A stretch of DNA of 64,000 bases from Stappia indica (GTDB lineage Bacteria > Pseudomonadota > Alphaproteobacteria > Rhizobiales > Stappiaceae): NCBI RefSeq assembly GCF_001696535.1, contig NZ_MBQE01000004.1, positions 124,001 through 188,000 on the forward strand, read 5' to 3'. The position numbers were made by a program, and so were the translations under genes. Below, piece by piece: positions 43,701-53,069 of this stretch (within the stretch, counting starts at the first letter, position 1; every line of letters starts with the position of its first letter). The notes beneath the pieces were generated by a model, which was given only the letters and a program-made list of their open reading frames with translations, searched no databases and was not told the DNA's origin.

Positions 43701-44828
43701 ATGAGCTACCGGAGCCTGCCTGCCGTCGGAACCGCCATCGTCGCGTTGGCGCTCGCCGGCGGCGTCGCCTATCTCAGCTGGTCGGACGGCCCGTCCTTCC
43801 TTGCCTCTGCAACCTCCACCGTCAGCACGTCTCCGGCCACCGCGTCCCCGGGCACGGCAGCCACCGGCCAGCGCCGCGGCGTCGCCGTGGAGACGGCGCC
43901 GGTGGGCACGCGCGACGTGGTGGAAGATATCCGTGCCTTCGGCACGCTGGTCGCCAACGAGTCCGTCGTCATCTCGCCGGAAATTGCCGGCCGCGTCGCG
44001 CGCATCGGCTTCGAGGAGGGACAGCGGGTCGGCGAAGGCGACGTCCTGGTCGAGCTGGACTCCCAGATCCTGCGCGCCGAGCTGGACAAGGCCAAGTCGG
44101 AAGTCTCGCTCGCCGAGGCCAATTTCGAGCGCGCCCGCCGTCTCGCCGAGCAGGGCAGCGGCACCTTGCGCGCTCGGGACGAGACCTCGCAGGGTTACAC
44201 CGCGGCGCAGGCCAACGTGGCCCTTGCCGAGGCGCGCCTTGCCAAAACCTCCATCGCCGCGCCGTTCTCCGGCATCGTCGGCTTCCGCAACATCAGCGTC
44301 GGCGCCTATGTGAGCCCCGGCGACCGCATCGTCGAGCTCGCCAGCATCGATCCGCTGAAGGTCGAGTTCCGCGTCTCGGAGACCTACCTGCCGAACCTGC
44401 GGTCCGGCCTCCCGGTCACGGTGACCGTCGACGCGCTGCCCGGCGAAACGATCACCGGCAAGATCACCGCCATCGATCCCATCGTCGACGTGTCGGGCCG
44501 CGCCATCCGCCTGCGCGCCGAGCTGCCCAATCCGGACGGCCGCCTGTCGCCCGGTCTGTTCGCCCGCATCCGCATCGTCATCGAGGAGCGGTCCGAGGCG
44601 ATGGTGGTGCCGGAAGCGGCCGTGTTCCGCGACGAGGGCAAGCTCTTCGTCTACCGGCTGGAGGACGGCAAGGCGGTGAAGACGCCCATCGAGATCGGCC
44701 TGCGCAGCCCCGGCGACGTGGAGATCCGCTCCGGCCTTGCCTCCGGCGCGGTGGTCATCACCGCCGGCCAGCTGCTGCTGCGCGACGGCGCCGCGGTCGA
44801 GGTGGTCGACGGTCCGCGCGGAGGCTGA
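43701..44828 (+). CDS. RND efflux periplasmic adaptor (membrane fusion protein)
   Basis: 375 residues. An N-terminal hydrophobic anchor (about 8-27) is followed by a Ser/Thr/Ala-rich linker. The lipoyl/barrel-sandwich halves flank a short coiled-coil hairpin (about 85-185, GRVARIGFEEGQRVGEGDVLVELD, then LAKTSIAAPFSGIVG). The beta-barrel and membrane-proximal domains follow. The hairpin is short, as in adaptors lacking the long TolC-reaching coil. Three bases separate it from the RND pump gene. No outer-membrane factor gene is adjacent. Confidence 0.93.
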   Translation: MSYRSLPAVGTAIVALALAGGVAYLSWSDGPSFLASATSTVSTSPATASPGTAATGQRRGVAVETAPVGTRDVVEDIRAFGTLVANESVVISPEIAGRVARIGFEEGQRVGEGDVLVELDSQILRAELDKAKSEVSLAEANFERARRLAEQGSGTLRARDETSQGYTAAQANVALAEARLAKTSIAAPFSGIVGFRNISVGAYVSPGDRIVELASIDPLKVEFRVSETYLPNLRSGLPVTVTVDALPGETITGKITAIDPIVDVSGRAIRLRAELPNPDGRLSPGLFARIRIVIEERSEAMVVPEAAVFRDEGKLFVYRLEDGKAVKTPIEIGLRSPGDVEIRSGLASGAVVITAGQLLLRDGAAVEVVDGPRGG

Positions 44829-44831
44829 GCC

Positions 44832-47800
44832 ATGCTCGAGTTCTTCGTCCGCAAGCCGGTCTTCGCCACCGTCGTCAGCCTGATGGTGCTGCTGCTCGGC
44901 CTTGTCGCCTTCTTCCGCCTGGCCGTGCGCGAATATCCCAACATCGACCCGCCGGTCGTTTCCGTGCGCACGGACTATCCCGGCGCCAGCGCCGAGATCA
45001 TCGAGTCGCAGGTCACCCAGGTCCTTGAGGGCTCCATCGCCGGCATCGGCGGCGTCGAGGTGCTGGAGAGCCGCTCGCGGCCCGAGTCCAGCCGCATCAC
45101 CGTCCGCTTCCTGCTGACCGTCGACCCGGACGAGGCCGCCAACGAGGTGCGCGATCGTGTCAGCCGCGTGCGCGGACGCCTGCCGGACGAGGTGTCGGAG
45201 CCGGTCGTCTCCAAGGTCGAGGCGGACGCGCAGGCGATCATCTTCATCGCGCTGACCAGCGACCGGAACACCGCCATCGAGGTGTCCGACTATGCCGACC
45301 GCTACATCCGCGACCGGCTGCAGAACCTGCCGGGCGTCGCCGAGGTGCGGATCTTCGGCGAGCGGCGCTACGCCATGCGCGTGTGGGTCGACCGAACGCG
45401 CCTTGCCGCCTACGAGCTGACCGTCCAGGACGTCGAGAACGCCCTGCGCCAGCAGAATGTCGAGGTGCCCTCGGGCCGCATCGAGAGCGTCGACCGCGAG
45501 TTCACCGTGCTTTCGCGCACGGGCCTCACCACCAGCGAGCAGTTCCGCCGCATCGTCGTCAAGGACGCGGGCGGCTTCGCCGTACGGCTCGGCGATGTCG
45601 CGCGCGTCGAGATCGGGCCGGAGGACGAACGGCGAACCACCCGCTACCGCGGCGAGAACGCGGTGATCCTGGGCATCGTCAAGCAGGCGACCGCCAACCC
45701 GCTCGACGTCTCGCGGGCGATGAACGACGCCATGCCCGACATTCGCCGCGACCTGCCGGCGGGCATGAACGCCGACATCTCCTACGACCGCTCGATCTTC
45801 ATCGACCGCTCCATCGAGGCCGTGTTCACCACCATCGGCGAGGCGGTGGTGCTCGTCGTCCTGGTGATCTTCTTCTTCCTGCGCTCGCTGCGCGCGACGC
45901 TCATCCCCATGGTGACGATCCCGGTCTCGCTGATCGGCTCCTGCATCTTCATCTATGCGCTCGGCTTTTCGATCAACACGCTGACGCTGCTGGCGATGGT
46001 GCTGGCCATCGGCCTCGTGGTGGACGATGCGATCGTCGTGCTGGAGAACATCCACCGCCACATCGAGAACGGCATGAAGCCGGTCCGTGCGGCCATCGTC
46101 GGCATCAGGGAGATCTCCGGCGCCGTCGTCGCCATGACGCTGACGCTCGCCGCCGTTTACACCCCCGTCGCCTTCGCCGACGGGCGCACGGGCAAGCTCT
46201 TCACCGAGTTCGCGCTGACGCTCGCCGCCGCCGTGCTGATGTCCGGCCTGGTGGCGCTGACGCTCTCGCCGATGATGTGCTCCAAGCTGCTCAAGGAGCA
46301 CGAGAAGCGCGGCCGCGTCTCCGCCGCCCTTGAACGCGGACTCGACGCGCTGAACGAAGGCTACCGCCGCCTGCTGCTCGTTTCGCTGAAGGTGCGCTGG
46401 CTGATCGTGCTGATGGTCATTGCGGTCGCCGGCGGGTCCTGGGTGCTGCTGACGACGCTGAAGTCGGAACTGGCTCCGCTGGAGGATCGCGGCGTCCTGT
46501 TCATCTCCGGCTCCGCGCCGGAGGGCTCGACCATCGACTTCACCAGCCGCTACGCGACGCAGGTGGAGCAGCTGCTGGCCGACGTTCCCGAGGTCCGCTC
46601 CTATTTCGTCATCGCCGGCTCGCCGGAGGTCACCGACATCACCTCCTTCTCGCAGCTGGTGCCGTGGGAGGACCGCGAGCGCAGCCAGATGGAGATCGGC
46701 GCCGAGCTGCAGCCGCACATCCGCCGCGTCGCGGGCCTGCGTGCCTCGGTCAACAATCCCGGCTCCTTCGGCGTCAGCGCCCGTTCGCGCCCCATCGAGT
46801 TCATGATCCTCACCTCCGAGCCCTACGAGCGGCTCGACGAGATGGTCAACACGTTCCTGGAGGCCATCGAGGAGAACCCGAACCTCGTCAACGTCACCAG
46901 CGACCTTGCGCTGAACAAGCCGCAGATCGAGGTGGAGCTCGACCGCGACCGCGTCGCCGACATGGGCGCCGGGGTGCTCACCGTCGGCCGCACCATGGAA
47001 ACGCTGCTCGGCGGGCGAAAGGTCACCCGGTTCAACATGAACGGCGAGCAGTACGACGTCATCGTCCAGGTCGACCCGTCCGGCCGCCAGACGCCGGGCG
47101 ATCTGGAGGACATCTATGTCCGCGCCCAGAACGGCTCGATGGTCCAGCTGTCCAACCTGATCAGCGTGCGCGAGACCGTTTCGCCCAAGGAGCTCAACCG
47201 CTTCAACCAGCTGCGCGCGGCCAAGATCGCCGGCAACCTGGCGCCCGGCTACTCGCTCGGCGAGGCGCTGGACTATCTCGAGACGACGGCGCAGCGCGTG
47301 CTGCCCTCCAGCGCGCGCACCGATTACGGCGGCGTCTCGCGCGAGTTCCGACAGACGGGGTCCAGCCTCGCCTTCATCTTCGTGCTGGCGCTCGGCTTCA
47401 TCTATCTGGTGCTGTCGGCCCAGTTCGAGAGCTTCGTCGATCCCTTCATCATCATGCTGACGGTGCCGCTGTCGATGCTGGGAGCGCTGGCGGTGATGCA
47501 CCAGACCGGCGGCACGCTCAACATCTACAGCCAGATCGGACTGATCACGCTCATAGGCCTGATCACCAAGCACGGCATTCTCATCGTGCAGTTCGCCAAC
47601 CAGCTGCAGGAAGAGGGCAAGAGCCGCCTCGATGCGGTGGTCGAGGCGGCGGCCCTGCGCCTGCGCCCGATTCTCATGACCACCGGCGCCATGGTCTTCG
47701 GCGCGGTGCCGCTGGCGCTCGCCGGCGGGGCGGGCGGCGAAAGCCGCCAGGCCATCGGCTGGGTCATCGTCGGCGGCATGTCCTTCGGCACGGTGCTCAC

Positions 47801-47894
47801 GCTCTTCGTCGTGCCGACCGCCTACACGCTTTTCGCCCGCGACCGCTCGCGCAAGCGCGAGGCCGCCGTTCCCGCGGCCCATCCGGCGGAATAG
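44832..47894 (+). CDS. RND multidrug efflux transporter (HAE1-like)
   Basis: 1020 residues with the two-fold RND layout: a first membrane segment (LMVLLLGLVAFFRLAVREYPNID), a large periplasmic loop, a block of six segments, and the repeat of both. The proton-relay Asp pair is present in GLVVDDAIVVLENI (near residue 398), and the partner Lys in the second half in ITKHGILIVQFANQL. It exports hydrophobic or amphiphilic compounds with proton antiport, using the adaptor encoded just upstream. The substrate is unknown. A 7-bp hairpin (47895-47924) follows the stop directly. Confidence 0.95.
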   Translation: MLEFFVRKPVFATVVSLMVLLLGLVAFFRLAVREYPNIDPPVVSVRTDYPGASAEIIESQVTQVLEGSIAGIGGVEVLESRSRPESSRITVRFLLTVDPDEAANEVRDRVSRVRGRLPDEVSEPVVSKVEADAQAIIFIALTSDRNTAIEVSDYADRYIRDRLQNLPGVAEVRIFGERRYAMRVWVDRTRLAAYELTVQDVENALRQQNVEVPSGRIESVDREFTVLSRTGLTTSEQFRRIVVKDAGGFAVRLGDVARVEIGPEDERRTTRYRGENAVILGIVKQATANPLDVSRAMNDAMPDIRRDLPAGMNADISYDRSIFIDRSIEAVFTTIGEAVVLVVLVIFFFLRSLRATLIPMVTIPVSLIGSCIFIYALGFSINTLTLLAMVLAIGLVVDDAIVVLENIHRHIENGMKPVRAAIVGIREISGAVVAMTLTLAAVYTPVAFADGRTGKLFTEFALTLAAAVLMSGLVALTLSPMMCSKLLKEHEKRGRVSAALERGLDALNEGYRRLLLVSLKVRWLIVLMVIAVAGGSWVLLTTLKSELAPLEDRGVLFISGSAPEGSTIDFTSRYATQVEQLLADVPEVRSYFVIAGSPEVTDITSFSQLVPWEDRERSQMEIGAELQPHIRRVAGLRASVNNPGSFGVSARSRPIEFMILTSEPYERLDEMVNTFLEAIEENPNLVNVTSDLALNKPQIEVELDRDRVADMGAGVLTVGRTMETLLGGRKVTRFNMNGEQYDVIVQVDPSGRQTPGDLEDIYVRAQNGSMVQLSNLISVRETVSPKELNRFNQLRAAKIAGNLAPGYSLGEALDYLETTAQRVLPSSARTDYGGVSREFRQTGSSLAFIFVLALGFIYLVLSAQFESFVDPFIIMLTVPLSMLGALAVMHQTGGTLNIYSQIGLITLIGLITKHGILIVQFANQLQEEGKSRLDAVVEAAALRLRPILMTTGAMVFGAVPLALAGGAGGESRQAIGWVIVGGMSFGTVLTLFVVPTAYTLFARDRSRKREAAVPAAHPAE

Positions 47895-48502
47895 GGCGGG
47901 CAGAGGTTGAAGAAAACGCCCGCCAAGGGTGCCTCTGGTTGCCGGATCTTCGGCCTTCGGCCTCGTCCGGGACGACATCCTGAGATGGGGGCACGACCCC
48001 ACATCCTCTCTGCCGTCACCCCGGCCGCGCACAGCGCGCGCCGGGGCCCATTCGTTGCCAGAGCGGCGGCGAGGAGACGCCTGAGCGAATCCCACTCTCC
48101 GCCTGTCCTCCCGGTTTCGGCGCAGCCGAAGACCGGGATCCAGTAACCCCGAACGGTTCGAGTGAGGCCTCGGCAGTACAGCCGGAACGTCGGTAGCTGC
48201 TGGCTTCGCACCACCGCCCGCCCGGCGGATACTGGATACCTGCCTTCGCAGGTATGACAGCCGAGAGTGGGATAAGCGCCTTCCATCTCATGCCTGCCCA
48301 TCTGCCTCTCCTGCCGCGCGCTCCTCTCTCTTCCCGCGTCATCCCGCACGAAGCGAAGCGGAATGCGGGATCGGCGAGCCGAGGGCCTGTCGAAGGCACT
48401 CCCGAACAACACCAAGACCGCCGTGGCTCCCCGATCCTGGGTCTCGCGATGCTCGCCCGGGAGGACGCCGGGATGGGTCGAAGAGCGGGGTGGCCCGCCC
48501 CC
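47895..48502. repeat. 608-bp non-coding region made of palindromic intergenic elements
   Basis: No convincing gene is present. It starts with a GGCGGGC/GCCCGCC hairpin (47895-47924). Then come CCGGATCTTCGGCCTTCGGC-type (47943 on), GTCATCCCGCACGAAGCGAA-type (about 48341) and CTGCCTTCGCAGG-type (about 48239) palindromes in mosaic order. Pieces recur in the 59.2-60.5 kb spacer; for example 48211-48258 matches 59687-59736 with few differences. Elements of this style are widespread between rhizobial genes and can fold into mRNA hairpins. The IclR gene ends at its right edge. Confidence 0.7.
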
Positions 48503-49312
48503 TCACGCGCGGCTGATCGCCCGCGCCGCCGATTGCGCCAGCGGCGCGAAGCGCTGGGCGAAGTCCTCCGGCTGCCATTCCGACAGGGAGCCGGCGACAT
48601 GGATCGCGGCGACCGGGCGCCCGTCCGGCCCGGTGATGGCGACGCCGATGGCGATCTCGCCCGGCACCACCTCTTCCAGCGCCAGCGCATAGCCGAGCTC
48701 GCGCGCCTCGCGCACCTTCTCGCGGATCGCGTCCGGGTCGGTGATCGTCTTCACCGTGATCGGCTTCAGGTCCGACCGGGCGAGGATGTCCTCGACCTCC
48801 GCGTCGCTCAGCAGCGCCAGCATCGCCCGCCCGCCGCTTGCACAGAACGTGGGCACGGAATGGCCCACCAAAGTGGCGAAGAAGGTCTCCCGCTTGCTCT
48901 GGTTGCGCGCGGCGTAGACCACACGCAGATCGTCGAGCAGGCTCAGGTCGACGCGCTCGCGCACATTGCGCCGCAGCTCCAGCAGGATGGGCGTTGCGCG
49001 CTCCACCAGGGGATTGAGTCGCAGATAGTCGAGCGAGTGGTCAAGCAGCCGCAGCCCGGGCACGAAGCCCCGGTCGGTCGGGTCGCGCTCGATATAGCCA
49101 AGCTGCCGCAGCGTATGGACGAACCGCTGCGCCGTGCTCTTGCCCATACCGGCCGCCGCGGCGATCTCGGCCAGTGACAGCGGCGCATCGCACTTGTGGA
49201 AAGCCGCCATCACATCGGCGGCGCGGGCGATGGAGCGCACGAACAGCGGATCGCGGGCCTGTTCCTCGGGCGTTCCGGCCTTGGGCCTGGCACGTGGCGA
49301 CCAGCTCGTCAT
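48503..49312 (-). CDS. IclR-family transcriptional regulator
   Basis: 269 residues. The N-terminal winged helix-turn-helix (about 25-90) reads RSIARAADVMAAF, then SLAEIAAAAGMGKSTAQRFVHTL. The IclR ligand domain (about 105-265) includes AMLALLSDAEVEDIL and ELGYALALEEVVPGEIAIGVAI. It is divergent from the M81-peptide transporter-M20 operon and shares a 118-base control region with an 18-bp perfect palindrome before the leader ORF, so it very likely controls that operon. The ATG has a good ribosome site (AGGGAG). Confidence 0.9.
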   Translation of the reverse strand: MTSWSPRARPKAGTPEEQARDPLFVRSIARAADVMAAFHKCDAPLSLAEIAAAAGMGKSTAQRFVHTLRQLGYIERDPTDRGFVPGLRLLDHSLDYLRLNPLVERATPILLELRRNVRERVDLSLLDDLRVVYAARNQSKRETFFATLVGHSVPTFCASGGRAMLALLSDAEVEDILARSDLKPITVKTITDPDAIREKVREARELGYALALEEVVPGEIAIGVAITGPDGRPVAAIHVAGSLSEWQPEDFAQRFAPLAQSAARAISRA

Positions 49313-49352
49313 GTCGGGCTCCCTTCAGAAACGGTCTGCTTAGAAAACAGCA

Positions 49353-49382
49353 TTGACTCGTCAACTTCGCCATTCGTATCGT
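49353..49382 (+). promoter_or_regulatory. Predicted promoter of the M81/peptide-transport operon
   Basis: TTGACT (49353-49358) and TATCGT (49377-49382) are 18 bases apart. The -35 is part of a 12-bp palindrome, TTGACTCGTCAA (49353-49364). The region is much more AT-rich than the surrounding genes. Confidence 0.5.
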
Positions 49383-49388
49383 AACAAA

Positions 49389-49406
49389 ATAATACGATCG
49401 TATTAT
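49389..49406 (+). promoter_or_regulatory. 18-bp perfect palindrome, probable IclR operator
   Basis: ATAATACGATCGTATTAT is a perfect 18-bp palindrome placed just after the predicted -10. Outer half-sites TTCGTAT (49373-49379) and ATACGAA (49413-49419) are arranged almost symmetrically around it. Such nested dyads are usual for IclR proteins, which bind as dimers of dimers. Confidence 0.7.
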
Positions 49407-49430
49407 ATTTCAATACGAACTGGAGTTCCG

Positions 49431-49547
49431 ATGGTTCGCAGGCTGGTTCGAGGTCTGAAACTCCTTCGCGCGGCGCCCCGGCATCTTGTGCCGGTCGCCC
49501 CTGCCGCAACGTCCTCCAGCCTCGCCTTCTGCGGAGTCGTCCGATGA
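49431..49547 (+). CDS. 38-aa Arg/Leu-rich possible leader ORF
   Basis: ATG at 49431 has a GGAG ribosome site 5 bases upstream. The 38-codon frame ends in a TGA that overlaps the M81 gene's ATG (ATGA). The peptide is basic at the start (MVRRLVRGLKLLRAAPRHLV) and weakly hydrophobic later. It lies directly downstream of the operator, so it would be translated first on the operon mRNA and could couple translation to the M81 gene. A chance ORF cannot be excluded. Confidence 0.4.
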   Translation: MVRRLVRGLKLLRAAPRHLVPVAPAATSSSLAFCGVVR

Positions 49548-51085
49548 GCCGTCGCGTCGCCCTTGCGGGCTTCCTGCACGAAACCAACACCTTTGCGCCT
49601 TCGCTCGCCACCATGGCCGAGTTCGAGCAGGGCGGCGGCTACCTGCCGCTGTCGCGCGGCGCGGAGATCCTGGAGCGCGCCGTCGGCGTCAATCTCGGCA
49701 TTGCCGGCAGCATCGATCATGGCCGCACTGCGGGCTGGGACATGGTCCCGGTGCTGTGGACCGGCGCGATTCCCTCCGCCCATGTCACCCGCGAGGCCTA
49801 CGAGCGCATTGCCGGCGAGATCGTCGCCGGCATCGCCGCGGCCGGCCCGCTCGACGGCGTCTGCCTCGACCTGCACGGCGCGATGGTCGCCGAACATCTC
49901 GACGACGGCGAGGGCGAGCTGATCGCCCGCGTGCGCCAGGTCGTCGGCCCGGACGTTCCCATCGCCGTCAGCCTCGATCTGCACGGCAACACGACGCAGC
50001 TCATGGTCGATTCTGCCGACCTGCTGGTCGCCTTCCGCACCTATCCGCATGTCGACATGGCCGAGACAGGCCGCCGCGCGGCGCAAGGGCTGGACCGGTT
50101 GATGCAGCGCGGCAAGCCCTTTGCCCATGCCTTCCGCCAGCTGCCCTTCCTGATCCCGATCCCCTGGCAGTGCACCTTCATCGAGCCGGCCCGCACCCTC
50201 TACCGCGAGCTGGAGGAGATGGAGGGCGGCGACGTCGCCAGCCTCTCCTACTGGATGGGCTTTCCGGCCGCCGACATCGCCGACTGCGGCCAGACGGTGC
50301 TTGCCTATGGCGAGACCCAGGAGGCGGCCGACAGCGCCGCCGACCGCCTGGTCGCGCGCATCATGGAAAGCGAAGCCGCCTTTGCCGGCCGGGCCTTCGA
50401 TCCGGACGAGGGCGTCATCGAGGCCATGCGCATCGCCAGGGACGCCACCCGCCCGGTGGTCATCGCCGACACGCAGGACAATCCCGGCGCCGGCGGCGAT
50501 TCCAACACCATGGGCATGCTCAAGGCCCTGCTGCGCAACGGCGCTGAGAACGCGGCCATCGGCCTGATCGTCGATCCGGCGGCTGCTCGCGCGGCCCATG
50601 CGGCCGGGGAGGGGGCGGAGATCGCCATCGCGCTCGGGGGGCAGTCGAATGTTCCCGGCGACAGCCCGCTGGAGGCGACCTTCCGCGTCGAGGCCCTGTC
50701 CGACGGATCCCTGCATGCGACAGGGCCGTACTACGGTGGCACCCGCATGAATGTCGGCCCCTCCGCCTGCCTTGCCATCGACGGCGTGCGCGTGGTGGTG
50801 GCCAGTCACAAGACCCAGATGGCCGATCTGGCGATGTACCGCTATGTTGGTATCGAGCCGACGCGCATGGACATCCTCGTCAACAAGAGCTCGGTGCATT
50901 TCCGGGCCGATTTCGATCCTATTGCCGAGACCGTTCTCGTCTGCACCGCCCCGGGGCCCATGCCCCTCGATCCGGCGGATCTTGCATGGACGAAGCTGCG
51001 TCCCGGCATGCGCCTGTCGCCCGGCGGTCCGGTTCACGACCCGGACCGTCCCGCGGCGAAGATGCCGCAAGCTCTGGAGGGCTGA
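49544..51085 (+). CDS. M81-family metallopeptidase (MlrC-like)
   Basis: 513 residues. The start RVALAGFLHETNTFAPS, the CLDLHGAMVAEHLDDGEGEL block and SLDLHGNTTQLMVDSADLLVAFRTYPHVDMAE are the conserved metal and substrate regions of the M81/DUF1485 family. The C-terminal M81C part (about 300-500) includes ADTQDNPGAGGDSNTMGML. The family is named after MlrC, which hydrolyses linear microcystin fragments, but most members stand beside peptide transporters, as here, and probably trim imported peptides or amides. The true substrate is unknown. Confidence 0.9.
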   Translation: MSRRVALAGFLHETNTFAPSLATMAEFEQGGGYLPLSRGAEILERAVGVNLGIAGSIDHGRTAGWDMVPVLWTGAIPSAHVTREAYERIAGEIVAGIAAAGPLDGVCLDLHGAMVAEHLDDGEGELIARVRQVVGPDVPIAVSLDLHGNTTQLMVDSADLLVAFRTYPHVDMAETGRRAAQGLDRLMQRGKPFAHAFRQLPFLIPIPWQCTFIEPARTLYRELEEMEGGDVASLSYWMGFPAADIADCGQTVLAYGETQEAADSAADRLVARIMESEAAFAGRAFDPDEGVIEAMRIARDATRPVVIADTQDNPGAGGDSNTMGMLKALLRNGAENAAIGLIVDPAAARAAHAAGEGAEIAIALGGQSNVPGDSPLEATFRVEALSDGSLHATGPYYGGTRMNVGPSACLAIDGVRVVVASHKTQMADLAMYRYVGIEPTRMDILVNKSSVHFRADFDPIAETVLVCTAPGPMPLDPADLAWTKLRPGMRLSPGGPVHDPDRPAAKMPQALEG

Positions 51086-51190
51086 TCCGCTACCGGCGAA
51101 GAGGTCTCAAGGGGTTTGCGTTGCGGAGCGGGGGGAGTTTCCGCTCCAAAAATAAAAAGAAAATCACCTGACCAGAAAAAGGGAAGCATC

Positions 51191-52831
51191 ATGTTGCATG
51201 ACACTGTCACCACCCGCCTGTCCCGGCCCCGCAAGGGCTGGGCGATGAAGGCCCGCCACACCGTCGCCGGCCTGCTTGCCGGCGCGCTCCTGGCCGGTAC
51301 CGGTCTCGTCACCCCGGCCGACGCCGCCGGCAAGACCATCACCGCGGTGATGCATTCGGGCCTGCGCGTGCTCGACCCGATCATCACGACGGCGCATATC
51401 AGCCGCAACCACGCCTACATGATCTACGACGTTCTGGTCGCGGTGGACGAGAACTTCACCCCGCGTCCGCAGATGGCCGACTGGACGGTCTCCGACGACG
51501 GCCTGGCCTACACCTTCACCCTGCGCGACGGGCTGAAGTTCCATGACGGCGCCCCGGTCACCTCGGCCGATGCCATCGCCTCGCTGACCCGCTGGGGCAA
51601 GCGCGATTCCGGCGGCCAGCTGATCTTCGACATCACCGAGAGCCTGGAAGCCAAGGACGACAAGACCTTCGTCTGGACGCTGAAGAGCCCGTTCCCGGCG
51701 CTGCTCGACACGGTCGGCAAGCAGTCGGCGCTGCCGCCCTTCATCATGCCGGAGCGCGTCGCCAGCGGCCCGGCCGATGCGGCGATCACCGACTATGTCG
51801 GCTCCGGTCCCTTCGTCTTCGTCGAGGAAGAGTACCAGCCGGGCGTCTCCGTCACCTATCGCAAGTTCGAGGACTACGTTCCGCGCGACGAGCCGGCGAG
51901 CTGGATGGCCGGCGGCAAGGTGGTCAACGTCGACGAGGTCAAGTGGGTGACCATGCCGGACGCCCAGACCGCCATCAACGCGATCATGTCGGGCGAGATC
52001 GACTATATCGAGCAGGTGCAGATCGACCTTCTGCCGATCCTCGCCTCCAGCGAGGACGTCACGGTCGAGACCCGCGACGATCTCGGCTACCAGACCATCG
52101 GCCGGATGAACTTCAAGCATCCGCCCTTCGACAACAAGCAGATCCGACAGGCCGCCCAGATGGCCCTCAGCCAGGCCGATGTCCTCGGCACGCTGATCGG
52201 CAATCCGGACTACTACACGGTCTGCGGTGCGATCTTCGGCTGCGGCACCCCGCTCGCCGACGAGTCCGGCGCCGAGACGCTGATCTCCGGCGGCGATGTC
52301 GAGGGCGCCAAGAAGCTGCTCCAGGAGGCGGGCTATGACGGCACGCCGGTCGTCCTGATGCAGCCGACGGACGTGGTCAGCCTCACCGCCCAGCCGGTGG
52401 TAGCGGCCCAGGCGCTGCGCAATGCCGGCTTCAACGTCGACATGCAGCCGATGGACTGGCAGACGCTGGTGACGCGTCGCGCCAGCCAGGCCAAGCCCTC
52501 CGAGGGCGGCTGGAACATCTTCTTCACCAACTGGCTGGTGCCGGAGATCAACTCGCCGCTCATCAGCCCGATGCTGAACGGCCGCGGCGACAACGCCTGG
52601 TTCGGCTGGCCGACCGACGAGACGATGGAGGCCCTGAAGGCCGAGTTCATCGCCGCCGATACGCCGGAGAAGCAGAAGGAAGTGGCGGTCAAGATCCAGA
52701 AGCACACTCTGGACAACGTCCTCTACATCCCGCTCGGCCAGTATGCGTCGCCGCAGGCGCGCAGCAACAAGCTGACCGACATGCTGCCCTCGCCGGTTCC
52801 GGTCTTCTGGAACGTCAAGAAGGCGGACTGA
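51191..52831 (+). CDS. Peptide ABC transporter substrate-binding protein (family 5, DppA/OppA-like)
   Basis: 546 residues. A long basic n-region precedes the hydrophobic core of the signal peptide (AGLLAGALLAGTGLVTPADAA, cut near residue 46). A GGGAAG ribosome site favours the ATG at 51191; an in-frame ATG at 51245 would give a shorter, more standard signal. The family-5 fold is seen in YTFTLRDGLKFHDGAPVTSADAI-type sequence near residue 120 and in the FDNKQIRQAAQMALSQADVL block. It would deliver small peptides to the permeases encoded downstream. Two hairpins lie between it and the first permease gene. Confidence 0.92.
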   Translation: MLHDTVTTRLSRPRKGWAMKARHTVAGLLAGALLAGTGLVTPADAAGKTITAVMHSGLRVLDPIITTAHISRNHAYMIYDVLVAVDENFTPRPQMADWTVSDDGLAYTFTLRDGLKFHDGAPVTSADAIASLTRWGKRDSGGQLIFDITESLEAKDDKTFVWTLKSPFPALLDTVGKQSALPPFIMPERVASGPADAAITDYVGSGPFVFVEEEYQPGVSVTYRKFEDYVPRDEPASWMAGGKVVNVDEVKWVTMPDAQTAINAIMSGEIDYIEQVQIDLLPILASSEDVTVETRDDLGYQTIGRMNFKHPPFDNKQIRQAAQMALSQADVLGTLIGNPDYYTVCGAIFGCGTPLADESGAETLISGGDVEGAKKLLQEAGYDGTPVVLMQPTDVVSLTAQPVVAAQALRNAGFNVDMQPMDWQTLVTRRASQAKPSEGGWNIFFTNWLVPEINSPLISPMLNGRGDNAWFGWPTDETMEALKAEFIAADTPEKQKEVAVKIQKHTLDNVLYIPLGQYASPQARSNKLTDMLPSPVPVFWNVKKAD

Positions 52832-52848
52832 CCGGGTCCTGAGATCCG

Positions 52849-52916
52849 CCGCCCGGCCCTCGCGGCTGGGCGGACGGCTCGCAAGATCCCGTGAAGCGCG
52901 TCTTTCGAAAAGACGC
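52849..52916 (+). promoter_or_regulatory. Two intercistronic hairpins between binding-protein and permease genes
   Basis: Hairpin 1 pairs 52849-52858 with 52864-52873 (10 bp including one G-U, 5-base loop). Hairpin 2 pairs GCGTCTTT (52898-52905) with AAAGACGC (52909-52916), 3-base loop. Neither has a T run. As between matP and matQ, they probably raise the amount of binding-protein mRNA relative to the permease part. The rest of the 238-base gap shows no gene. Confidence 0.55.
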
Positions 52917-53069
52917 AGGCTGCGATCCCCGATGCGGACCGGCAATGCCGGCCCGCGCCCCGTTGCCGTGTCCGCGCCCGTTTCGGCGTGAGACGGCAGG
53001 GCGCTCGCACCTCGATGTCCGGCGGAACGATCCGTTCCGCGCAACCAGGTCCAGGAGCAGCAACCCGCG

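Noticed and set aside
43329-48095. A 1588-codon open frame on the minus strand opposite the HerA-like, adaptor and RND genes
   Set aside because: Asp/His/Arg-rich translation without any domain, opposite three clearly real genes; a GC-bias shadow.
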